From contig OX439039.1 in NCBI GenBank assembly GCA_949317995.1, positions 75,278,002 through 75,342,001 on the forward strand: 64,000 nucleotides of DNA, in the 5' to 3' direction. Made by a program: the position numbers and the translations under genes. Positions 53,759 through 63,719 of this stretch are shown one piece after another (the stretch's first letter is position 1; the number at the start of each line of letters is the position of its first letter). The notes beneath the pieces were generated by a model. The model had not been told where the DNA came from. It did not search any database and was given only the letters and a program-made list of their open reading frames with translations. This DNA is from Acholoe squamosa (lineage: Eukaryota > Annelida > Polychaeta > Phyllodocida > Polynoidae).

Positions 53759-54360
53759 TTTTTTTTTCTTTTAGTCTCAGGACTAAACCCCATTGCCGTG
53801 GCTCACCTACCCCAGTTCCTCCATTAACTACCTGCATATAGCAGCCTCACATGAGTGGTGCAACCACTGGAGGAACCACTATCTGGTGGTGCAATCTCAA
53901 TCAGCTATGTTAGTCCCCAAACACAGTGTTTGTCGTTTGTACGTTCATGAAGAGTATAAAATTGCAATTGGGCTACACTCTCCTCTTACAAATATATGAG
54001 TGACTTGTATTGTGAATACGGCCAACTTTAGATATATCATATATGAGTATGAACATAGGCAAATCAAATATCTAATTTCCCTGTATTGCAAATGGACAAA
54101 CAAATCTATAATGAAGGTATGATATTGCATAATGCCATAGACTCGTTATGCAGATGGGTTTGGGTAGTCAAGGCCCTTGATGACCTTAAAGAAATAGATG
54201 GTTTGGTGGCTGGGGAAGGAGGAAAAAAGCCACTACACTTGGCCTAGCTCTAGTAGACTATATGTTTAAACCAGAGAATTATGCATGCTATATAAAAGAC
54301 CCTAAATATAGGTCTACCAAAACATTTCTGTTGAGCTAGTACTACACACTAGTTTAGGGA

Positions 54361-54448
54361 GAACAGAACAATGAGCCGCTCCTGCAGGTGCTGCCCTCTG
54401 TAGTTGTGACGATTTGACCTTCAGAGTCAGAGCAGTCAACACAGAAGC
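54361..54448 (-). CDS. Possible Cys-rich terminal exon
   Basis: The minus strand after TTTTAATTCAG reads (x)GC then FCVDCSDSEGQIVTTTEGST, CRSGSLFCSP and TAA. Five Cys in 30 residues, an acceptor and an in-frame stop suggest the last exon of a secreted protein. No family recognised. Confidence 0.3.
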
Positions 54449-54880
54449 CTGAATTAAAAAGAAAATGATGAACGTGGTTATTTATGTTATGATTCTTTTT
54501 TTTTTACTTACTATATAGTATAAATGGCGGTAGCAACAGGCTGTTCATATTGGTGGGGATTAGAAAGATTCAAGGGAATGAAGGCTACTCTTACTGTAGC
54601 CCATGCAGTTCAGCAATGATACACTAGGCCCACGTCGTCTTAAACTTGTTATAAAATACATTGTATATATGTATCCTGAGACCTGTTAAGCCCCATGGTA
54701 CTTCTTTCTCCTGAAAACTGAATTGCCTCTGTGCGAAAAGCACAGCCACTATTCAAAGGGCAGGAGTAAAAGCTTACTTAATTTTTTATTTACGAGATTA
54801 GCCGATAGTGATCAAGTACCCGTTGCCAAGACGTGCCTGCACTGAGATACACTTTCCTTTCCCTTTGCCTCAGACAAGTG

Positions 54881-56331
54881 GCGGATCCAGGATTTTGAAA
54901 AGGGGGGCGCGGCCCTAAAGGAGGGGACGCACCCCCTATTTTTGAGGAAATTATGACCAATAGTCACGGATCATCGTCAAATGGCTGGTCAGAGGGGTCC
55001 AAAAAAAATTTTGCAGTATGGTAAAATCCTTTTGTGTACATAATGTATATATGTTGGGCTACAATGCCCATATATAAGGGAAGGTTAAATATATTTCATA
55101 GGATGCCCACAGTACAATGCCTTATTACATGGTCGTAGATGTGTCCATGCACTATATATTCAATGCCATAGCTCAGAGTTGCAATCAGGCAGAATATCCT
55201 CACTAACATGCAAAGTTCCTCTCATATCAAGGAACAACTAACATATAATGGTTTTACTTAAATACAAAATCAGCTTGCTGTATGACTACATGTATGGTCG
55301 TAGACGTGTCCCTGGTCGTAGACGTGTCCTTGTTTTTGTGTCATAGCTCAGAGTTGCTTTAAGACAGAATAATCTCATTAACACTCAATGTTGCTTTCAT
55401 ATCAAGGTATAATTCACACATAACAAGGACAGTCAAGTATCAAGCATCTTGCAATATAACTGTAGACATGTCCATGGTCGTAGACGTGTCCTCGGTCGTA
55501 GACGTGTCCTCATCAGTATTTTTGTTATGATATCTCTGGTTCTATGTGGAATCTATTAACCAAACTTACAGGGCTTATTGCTGTCATATGAAGGTATAAG
55601 GCCCACATAATAAGGATAGTTAAATATAAGATACTTAGCTGCTATGAGTACATGTATGGTCGTAGACGTGTCCTTGTGTAATCTACCCCAAAATCATATC
55701 ATAGCCTCTGGGACATACAATTTAACAGGCAGGTTCAATTTTTTTTTGTGGGCTACTTAGGTACATGTAATGTCTCTACCTGGTAAATTTTATTAGTCCA
55801 TCCACAGTATCTTTCATGGTGCATGACAACCCTAAAAAGGATGTAGACGTGTCCTCACGACGATTACACCAAAGGATTTATGCACCCAGTGATCACAAAA
55901 GATAATGCCTGGACCCACAACTGTTACAAAAAGATTCTCTACCCTAGGGGGGATATCCCAAATGAAATAAATAAGGTTTTGGCCCATTATTTTCTTTTTG
56001 GTAGCAAGGGGAAAAAATTAGTTCCTCAATTTTACCCAAAAAATGACCCTTTTTGGCCCTTTGCACCCCTGTAGCTCACTTATTATACATAGGAGATAGG
56101 CAAAACCATGGTTCCCCTTCAAGCTCTGAGCATTAAGAACCAGAATACATAAATAACACAACTATATCTCTTATTTTGAACAATTCATTGAGTAGGAGGC
56201 AAAGACAACCCATTTGACGATGATCTGTGACTATCAGTCTTATGGTGTCCTAAATATCTAATTAAACTGTAAAGTACTGGGGAAAATGGGGGATGGGGCG
56301 CCCCTGCGCCCCCCTCTAAATCCGCCACTGT
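54881..56331. mobile_element. 1.45-kb CAGTGGCGGATCC-type element
   Basis: The left end AGTGGCGGATCCAGGATTTT and right end CTCTAAATCCGCCACTG are inverted. Subterminal GGGGGCGCGGCCCTAAAGGA and TGCGCCCCCCTCTAAATCC match the 175-bp element at 37.3 kb. The centre is a tandem repeat rather than a transposase. I could not find a convincing target duplication. Confidence 0.7.
55070..55870. repeat. ~170-bp tandem repeat with GTCGTAGACGTGTCC motif
   Basis: Clusters of GGTCGTAGACGTGTCC occur near 55.13, 55.30, 55.48, 55.66 and 55.85 kb, singly or as adjacent 18-bp pairs. They are separated by related blocks (CATAGCTCAGAGTTGC, TCATATCAAGG). This is nested tandem amplification inside the transposon. Confidence 0.8.
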
Positions 56332-56510
56332 AAAATTTCAAGAAAGCATTGTTATAATTCTAGAGTCTTACAATCCTACTCATTGAGGGCTTTCATCATT
56401 AGAGGCACGCTCAATGTTTTATCATATTTATATTCTACCTATTAGGCCAAAAGCAGGTAGTTTCAGGTTACCCGACCTTACCTAGGCACTCCTAATCTTT
56501 TTTTTTTTAC

Positions 56511-56686
56511 CTTTTTTGTTTTATTATTATTGTTTAGAATTTTGCTGACACATAAATCCAGGCAGCAGACATTTTCTTTTCCATTATTGTAGACATTCAT
56601 TGTATAATATGAATCGATTGATAATTTTTTTCTTGCAACCAGACAGGGGTCTAAGTCTTTTGGTCCCCCAAAGCCATGCGCCACAC
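56511..56686 (-). CDS. Possible exon of unknown Cys-containing protein
   Basis: Between AACTTTTTCAG and AAAG/GTAAAA the minus strand is open for 58 codons (phase 1 to 0): VAHGFGGPKDLDPCLVARKK, then ENVCCLDLCVSKI and an Asn/Lys-rich end. It may belong with the 54.4-kb exon. The Lys-rich end and weak donor context keep confidence low. Confidence 0.25.
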
Positions 56687-56988
56687 CTGAAAAAGTTACC
56701 ACTTTCTTAGGAAAAAACGTGCCCATGTCATGACTATTTAGAAGCTGAGTAAACAAAGATAAGAGAAGGGAAGGAAACACTCATTATTGGCCTTACATGC
56801 AACACGTTATGAACTCATTTAATTGATTATTTATTTGGAACTTTCCATCACTTGGCATATTTCACATGACATCCGCACAAACAACGTCTAGGAGACTAGC
56901 TTCATGAAAAAGCAATGCTAGGAAAGCACTTACATGACCCATTCATTCGTAGTAGTATAGACTCATAGACGCCTCTCTGTCCTTCTGC

Positions 56989-57302
56989 CTAACTCCAACA
57001 CCACCTGAGTCCTAAAAGTGAATACCCAACTAGTTTCATTTCCTTGTTGCCAGTGAAGGGCACGTCAAAATGGCCTTTTCTGTAGATAAAGGATATACCC
57101 AGCCCACAGTGTGCATTGCCAAAGGTAGATCCAATGTCATCTGCGGTCCCTAAAGCTCCAGGACAGCTTACAAAGAGGGGCTGTGTTACTAGCAGTGAAT
57201 GTAGTTGGCTGGAGAAAAGGCGCGGGAAGGAAAGAGTCTGAAAGGTTGATTGTCGTCTGCCGGACGTTTTGTAAAGTTTTGCTGGAACGATGTCAGAGGG
57301 TT
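56989..57302 (-). CDS. ATG-less open frame, possible exon
   Basis: The minus strand is open for about 103 codons without an initiating ATG. It ends LVGYSLLGLRWCWS and TAG, with LFVSCPGALGTADDIGSTFG and NAHCGLGISFIYRKG in the middle. The text looks protein-like and lies upstream of the 56.5-kb candidate. No recognised domain. Confidence 0.2.
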
Positions 57303-58067
57303 ACTGCGTTTGACGCTGCGTCTGACGCTGCGTCTGACGCAACAGACGACATTTTGGTGTTTCAATGAAGTCCCTGACACACTCAAAGAAATCCTCCTGT
57401 TTTGATGCCTGCAGCATGTATGTCCTTGGATGAGGCTACATCATAGGCCATGCATATGGACATCATACCATGGTCTTATTTATGCTACAAGAGAGCAGCA
57501 AAGCGGCCATTCCAGTGGAGCAAATATCGTTTTTCTTCTTTTTCCTTTTCTTTGTTATAGATAGCCCAAAGGATTTTTAGACTCTGGACCATACTCTTAT
57601 TGGAATGATAGTTCAACGGAATTGTGTATCTGTCTAAGGTACAGGGAGATAACTCTGACTTAGGCATAGAGGACCGAACCCCCGCCCAAAAAAATACAAA
57701 AAATACAAAAGAAATACATAAATAAATAGATGAAAAAAGAGGGAGGAGGAAGGGAGGCAGAAAATTGCATGATAGGGAAAATATGGAAAATTAACGGATA
57801 AATACAGCCAAATAAAATCTAATCAAATTTGCAAAAAAATATTTTAAAAATTGTACCCCTACACAATCCTGGACTCACAAACTGGCCAAGCATCACCCAA
57901 TGAATAGGTATAGCAAATGATTTTACACAAATGATTTGAATAGAAAAACACGCTAAATTCTGTGCCATGACTGTTTTAAAAAATGGTGGCTGTACTCCAC
58001 ATAAGAGCCATTGAAGCCCAGACTGTTTTGTAGATAGCGTGTGAATAGTATGTAGCTTTTAATCAAT

Positions 58068-58168
58068 GTTATGAGACAGCATGCGTGGGTCTATGGTTCA
58101 ATATTCCACGACCCGCACAGCGGGGAGTGGAATATTGAACCATAGACCCATGCGTGCTGTCTCATAAC
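58068..58168. other. Long perfect hairpin (42-bp stem, two G-U pairs)
   Basis: 58068-58109 and 58127-58168 are complementary along all 42 positions if two G-U pairs are allowed (one arm reads ATGGTTCAATATTCCAC, the other GTGGAATATTGAACCAT). The 17-nt loop itself contains CCCGC-ACA-GCGGG. It could be a small RNA precursor, or a very short fold-back transposon. Confidence 0.9.
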
Positions 58169-58732
58169 TAAATAAGGGGTTTATCTAACATTTATCTCCA
58201 TTTTGTATTAATTTCTTACCTTATAACCCCATAATAAATCCAGAAGACATTTTGTTCGGTCGAGCGATAGAAATAATCCTCGCCATGTTGTCAGCAGAAG
58301 TGTTCCGGTGCTTTCTTGTCCATATTGCCAGGCCACTTCGCCGCAGGGCCCCAGAATGTGGATAATCAATTTCTTATGTTCAAATGTTATGATATTAAGC
58401 TTTTAACCTATCTATCCTTTAGTATATGGTTTCCAGGATTGTTCTCGACAAGTTTCAGTGCCATTCTGGTCTGTATAGAGTCCAAAAGCCAACAGATTCT
58501 TTATAAATCGAACTATGCCATTGCGTCTTCTTTACGAAGCGAGGAGGTGCCCGGATGTAAGAACCAGGTCAGATATGCATCCAACAAGGAATGGCCGGCC
58601 GGGGCGGGTGCCGACCCATATCGCTATGGAAAATCAATGGATTCTTATTTATTTCGAACAAAATGGAGAAATTAGGCATGGCATGTTCATATAGGATATC
58701 TAAGGATGTTTCTCTGTTAATAACTCTACCTG

Positions 58733-58800
58733 GCACCATTGGTATAGTGGACAGCGAGCTTGTCTCCTGCCCAAGCGGCCGGGGATCGATTCCCCATAGA
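58733..58800 (+). tRNA. tRNA-like sequence with A and B boxes (pseudogene or SINE head)
   Basis: TGGTATAGTGG fits an A box and GGATCGATTCC a B box at the usual spacing. GCTTG/CAAGC can form an anticodon stem, but the loop is 9 nt. The acceptor stem GCACCAT has no matching 3' strand. So it is not a working tRNA. Confidence 0.45.
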
Positions 58801-59406
58801 ACCCTGAACAGTTTTAACTGGAAAACTATGGCGTAGTTGACTTTGTATGCTTCACCAATTTATTAACATGTCCAGATTGAAACCAGCACCTTCTTGACGA
58901 TGAACAAAAGGTCTCAGAGTGCATTATGGCTGGATAATGTACCGTGAGTTATAAGAAAAAAGCACTGTCCAAGCCCAAATCGTTAGATAAGTATTTATAA
59001 ATGGCGCCCAGAATGTTGGTCACCTAGTGTTCTGAGTAGTATACATAACTGGGGGTTATGCCCAGGCTGCCCTGAACATGGTAGCGGGAGTATTATAGGA
59101 TTTGCACCCAAACTACCTTTAACATACTGGTGTGAGAAGTATATATTTTTAAATAGGAGGTATGACCAGACCGCCGTGCACATGGACTGTGAGTAGTATG
59201 TACATAGATGGCGGTTTTACACAATTTCAATAACATTCTCTTCATCGTTTTTAGCAATTCAAAGTAGATACCAGTAACAAGCAAATATGAACACCATTGC
59301 AATGTCTAACGTCATAATGATATGTAAAAACAATAGTCTATCTTGCACCACATGAGTCAACAAATTAAACATGCATTATTTCTTATTAGACCTACACCAA
59401 CAGAGA

Positions 59407-59672
59407 TCAGCTAGGTATTTCTCAAACACTACGATCTGAGCCTCCCCACTACATATTGCCAACCCCCTACGATCCAGTCCATTCATAGGGAGGTGGAGTC
59501 AGTGACCCAGTATTACCTACGATTGCCTATACTAATGCATGCCTTTCCCCTCTATACACATCAGTTGTGGTGGTTGACCCTTCATACTCAAGAATTCCCT
59601 TACGATCCTAGTCAGGTTGGTACGATTTGGGAGTGCCCTAAACTTAGCGTTTGAGAAATGACTTCCTGACCT
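59407..59672. mobile_element. Small inverted-repeat element with TACGATC motifs
   Basis: AGGTATTTCTCAAACACTAC at the left is mirrored by CTTAGCGTTTGAGAAATGAC at the right. Inside, TACGATC or TACGATT recurs several times. It is about 265 bp and has no coding capacity. Confidence 0.6.
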
Positions 59673-60383
59673 ACCAAAATTCACCATGGAAAGGTTTCCC
59701 CGTCAGGCCACCAGTTGTGATATTGGCGCTGCTGTGGCTACATGACCCGCCGATGGAGAGGTTGGTTACATAGTTGCTAGCACCTTGATTCTAGTGGACA
59801 GCTGGGGAGAGATAGCTACTCCAGTGCTGGCCCTCTCCCTCCAGGGTAAGACCCCCAGCACTTAAGGAGCGCACCTGTGTGGAAAATACCTGGAAATTCA
59901 CAGTGAATTTTGACTGCTTCTGGCTACTTAAGGTAAGGGTCAGTATTTCTACTTATACCTGTCTTCCGGCCTGTCTTATAGCTTTATTGGTTTTAGATTT
60001 TGATTGGCAGTAGTATAGGCCTATTAGCTGGGTCACAAAAGGACAATATCTACCTAGAATGGGAGATACATTTTACAATTCAAGAAAAATAAGTACAAGC
60101 AAGATACCTTTAAGTTTTAAAGCCTGAGCTCAGGTACACCTTATCTCATCAACTCTTCTCAGAATAGCTCCTGTTTTTGTTGTTAAAGATATCGCCCAGT
60201 GAAGGTGTTATTGTGGTCATTGTAGATATAATTTTGTTACATAAAACTTTTTTTTTTTTTTTGTTAGGTTTGTACAGATAGGCTATGTCCGCCAATAATT
60301 CAATTGGTGGACATTTTGAAGAGATCTTGCTTTATGTTATTCAACGAGGGCGTTGCTTGAAGTAAAGGTTCCAATATCAATTC

Positions 60384-60562
60384 GGGCTTCCCTAGCCCAC
60401 TTAAAAGGGTCTATTTCTCCTCTTTTTTATCTCCTCAGGATGTGTGTGGTGCACATGCGTGGGCACTGACACATTCCTCTGTGAAATGGTAATGTAGTTC
60501 TCGCCATGAAAATGATCTTAGCTGTCGAAATGGCGTTTAACATCCATTACTCACTCACTCGA
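60384..60562 (+). mobile_element. SINE-like GTGAGTGAGT-family repeat, copy D
   Basis: Full-length copy: CGGGCTTCCCTAGCCCACTT, GTGTGTGGTGCACATGCG, TTCTCGCCATGAAAATGATC, GGCGTTTAACATCCATTAC and ACTCACTCACTC. Confidence 0.82.
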
Positions 60563-60751
60563 ATATCAATTCAGTTTAATGTAATGGCTAGATGTGTGGT
60601 TTAGTAATGATTTCTATAAATGAATTGGATACTTTCCGTTACAATTTGGGGTAAAGAAGAGACCTTTTTCTTTTTAAGTTTTCGACGTAGTTGCACGGCA
60701 ATAATCAGTGATTCGCAATATCAATAACCAATTCGTCCGTCTTCGTTTCAG

Positions 60752-60903
60752 AGTACATTCCTGAAATGAAAGCCAAGGGTTTAATACCTTTAACGGAAGA
60801 AGAGACGTTCTATTTCCTAGTCATTAAAGTCAATTCCTCCAAACCCAAAGAACCAAAGGGAGAAAATACACCTTGCCCAAGACTTCAAAAAAGCAATAAC
60901 TAG
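60752..60903 (+). CDS. Candidate terminal exon of a small protein
   Basis: After CGTTTCAG the plus strand reads, from phase 1, YIPEMKAKGLIPLTEEETFY, FLVIKVNSSKPKEPKGEN and TPCPRLQKSNN, then TAG. Composition is clearly coding. Joined to the 41097-41157 exon the split codon becomes GAG (E), giving a 70-residue protein without signal or membrane segment. Product unknown. The pairing with the 41-kb exon is inferred from phase and strand only. Confidence 0.5.
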
Positions 60904-61302
60904 GCATATGGTGGAGTAGTATAACGCACATCAAACAAAAGATACCTGGGTATAGGGTATAATATTATGGCTTACTGCCTCCATTTAGAACACAGGTAAC
61001 GCTGTCATTGACCCTAGCCTATATTAAAAGCCCAGCTCCAAGATGTAAAAGGATAAAAAGAAACTCTTTTCCTGATAGATGCTTGTAACTCATCAATTTT
61101 GAGCCGGTGGACAGAGAGGCTGAGATCACTACTTAGATAATGTAATGGCAATGGATCTAAGGAAATTTGATTTATGACGTTACAGTAGGAACTCATAACA
61201 AAAACTGAACGACACTGAAAGAGCTAACGCCCTGTACTAACAGCACAAAACACCAAAAGATTTGACATTGACGTAGAGAGGACCCTACGCTTAGAAGTAA
61301 CC

Positions 61303-61468
61303 ATGGATACAACAGTTGATCCTTATGACGTAATAAACGTCACTAACGGTAATATGACGTTAATACCTACGTCAACGGTGAAGCCGTCATCGGCTGGTCC
61401 CGGCCTGTCGTGGGATGACGCCACGTGGATTCTGACCAGCGCTTTTATCATATTTACCATGCAATCAG
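61303..61468 (+). CDS. amt: Ammonium transporter, first coding exon
   Basis: ATG at 61303 opens 55 codons plus one base, ending CAATCAG/GTAAGT. The exon ends WDDATWILTSAFIIFTMQS with the split Gly following. The DATWILTSAFIIFTMQSG segment is the first membrane helix of Amt-family ammonium transporters, normally followed by FGLLESG, which begins the next exon. The ~37-residue N-terminus carries NVT and NMT sequons, consistent with an extracellular end. Amt proteins form trimeric plasma-membrane channels for ammonium/ammonia. Later exons were not found and lie beyond 64 kb or in unrecognised sequence. Confidence 0.85.
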
Positions 61469-61639
61469 GTAAGTCTTAAAGTTGGTATATCCGATGATTG
61501 GATCTAAAAAATAAATCTTCAATAAAATGTGACAGGATGTTCACACAGACCTTTATTTCTCAACTATATGTTTTATTACTCATCCTTATTCTCATCAATT
61601 CCACTTAAATCTGAATGTTAGGCCTATTAACCTGGAGAC

Positions 61640-62040
61640 AGGTGGGAAAAGATTGGGAATTTGATTCTCACTGTAGCTAGCACACCTTCCAATTCCAGCC
61701 ATTAGCCAGCCTGAGAGACGATTCCCAACTTATAGTGTAATGGAATTGACTTGCTCTGAATTAGACTGTGCTGAAAGAAGTTGGGGAACTGATTCAATGA
61801 TTTGTTTCTCCTGAATGCTTCCCATAGTAGGTAGGCCAGGGAATTAGAGGAGGAAACTAGCTGGGAATCGGTTCTCAATCGGGAAGCATTTATCAATTCC
61901 CAAACACTACTAAACCACATCTATGAACATTTACTTTTGGCAACCCAATAGGGAATTCATTCCCTGAGGTCAGTCAGTTCCGTTTTGGGAATAGCACCTC
62001 CAACAGAACCAATTCCCAATCTTTTCACAACAGCCTCAAG
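61640..62040. mobile_element. ~400-bp GGGAAAAGATTGGGAATT element
   Basis: The left end AGGTGGGAAAAGATTGGGAA is mirrored by CAATTCCCAATCTTTTCAC at the right. The interior repeats short ATTCCC and GGGAAT motifs. The block TTCCGTTTTGGGAATAGC is shared with a second copy at the window end. It lies in the first intron of the ammonium transporter. Confidence 0.75.
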
Positions 62041-62813
62041 GCTAAAAGAGATATTTCCTAAGAAATCGACCAAAAATCATTGAAGGGTATGCAGTGTATT
62101 TTATAAAATCAGGCCTTAGAGTCCCTCACTCCTTAAAACCAATGAATCATTAAGCATTCAGGTTTACTTGAATTGTCTGACTGAGGGTTATCTCACGAAG
62201 CTCCGCTGTTGTTTTAGCGCAATATGATCCAAATTACATTCATTTTGAATAAAATAATGATTTTTAAGCAGATATGAAGTCATGTTCAAATGGCCATGGA
62301 ATACAGGGTAGGGTTATTGCATGGCGGTGCATGTGCAATACGGGGCTCCTAAGTTAAACCTATGGGACCTATTCAGCCTGAGATAAATGAAAAAGAAATC
62401 ATAAGTTATTTGCCAAATTCGCATTCATAAAGATATTGTACACGTAAAATCATAAAAATGATGTGGTGAAGCTGGAACAACAACAACAACAACAAAGGAT
62501 TATAAAACGCATGGTAGATATATGCACTCTTCCCCTTTTAGAATATTGCCATGGTCTAAAAGGCACTGTGAGTACATAGATCATATATAATATATCATCC
62601 CTAGGCCAATAGATGATTGGATGGTGCACTCCATTAGGAGATGAATCAGGATGATAAAAAAAGATCGTCCATGCACCTCAGTGTGGATAGAAATCTATAT
62701 GCCCCAATAGGAGCAATCTTATCTCCTACTGAGCGACTTCTATTGTGTAGAGGTCATGTACCTCACAATAACCACTCCCATCTGGATCAAGGAGATTGAT
62801 ATTATCATATACC

Positions 62814-62880
62814 TTTCATGTCTAGACGATTATTAGCACCGATTATTAGCTTTCATGTCTAGACGATTATTAGCACCAGC
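62814..62880. repeat. 34-bp tandem duplication
   Basis: TTCATGTCTAGACGATTATT and AGCACC occur twice, directly repeated. Confidence 0.9.
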
Positions 62881-63019
62881 AGGCCACAGTACACAAATAG
62901 TCTCGTCTTTATCTATACCTGACATGCACCTGTTCCTTCTACACTGGCCATAGGCCCATATTTCTCTTCCATTGCCCACAGCTATTTGCTTTGTGTTCAG
63001 GTAAATGGCATTGCCGCTG

Positions 63020-63540
63020 GAAAAAATAAATAAGCAAATGTCCACGACCAGCTTCATTGAATACGGGCAGCCCCACCAAGGTGAATACGATGCCAAATTT
63101 TTCACGGGAGTGGACATTTGTTTTTATGGCCCTACGGGATGAATTTGCTTTTAAGTAAAGAATCACAATGATATTTACCTGTTTTGAAGCCATCATGTCG
63201 TCTCGATTTGTTTTGATCTGCCATCTTGGCTGGCTCGAACAAGTAGGTCACTTGATAGGGGAGCTAGCCGCTGCTTTTAGTTTTGGATTAAAATAAATGT
63301 TCCTTACGCAAGGCAATGTTTTCTTTATTAACATGGCGCTAATACGATATACCTTAAAACAAGTCATAACATAAAATTATTGAACTATTCCTATCGTTCT
63401 TTTACCATAAAACTTCTAATAACCATACCTTTGAATATGCGAGGATTATATTCCATCCCCTCATTGAGTACAGCGTAAGTAGTACAAATCTATATTGTCG
63501 TTGGTATTAGCCATGGCATAAAGATCATTTCTCAATTTCA
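63020..63540 (-). promoter_or_regulatory. Promoter/first-exon unit, better-preserved copy
   Basis: About 520 bp match 44.48-45.03 kb in sequence and strand. The minus strand would carry a promoter region (63.54 down to 63.23 kb), then the ATG exon 63179-63224, then intron sequence. A pair of inverted 11-mers (GCAAATGTCCAC and GTGGACATTTG) in the intron is conserved in both copies. Confidence 0.55.
63179..63224 (-). CDS. Candidate first coding exon, unknown gene
   Basis: ATG at 63224 opens MADQNKSRRHDGFKT and splices at ACAG/GTAAAT in phase 1. The decayed copy at 44.67 kb supports the frame (substitutions at synonymous or similar sites before its stop). Downstream exons were not identified. 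Confidence 0.35.
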
Positions 63541-63719
63541 CAATTGATATTTAAACGTTTTAAAGGGTTGCTTTTAGACGTTACCCTGGAAACAATATTG
63601 TATATATATAAAAAAAATATAATGAAACTGTCTTAAATATGACTATACTAATCGCAGGATGTTTGATTGAACATTTTAGCGTGTTTTTTTTTTCTTCAGT
63701 GTACAGCACTGTGAATCCA

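Noticed and set aside
58733-58800. Functional tRNA gene
   Set aside because: The acceptor stem does not pair and the anticodon loop is 9 nt, so it is at best a pseudogene or SINE head.
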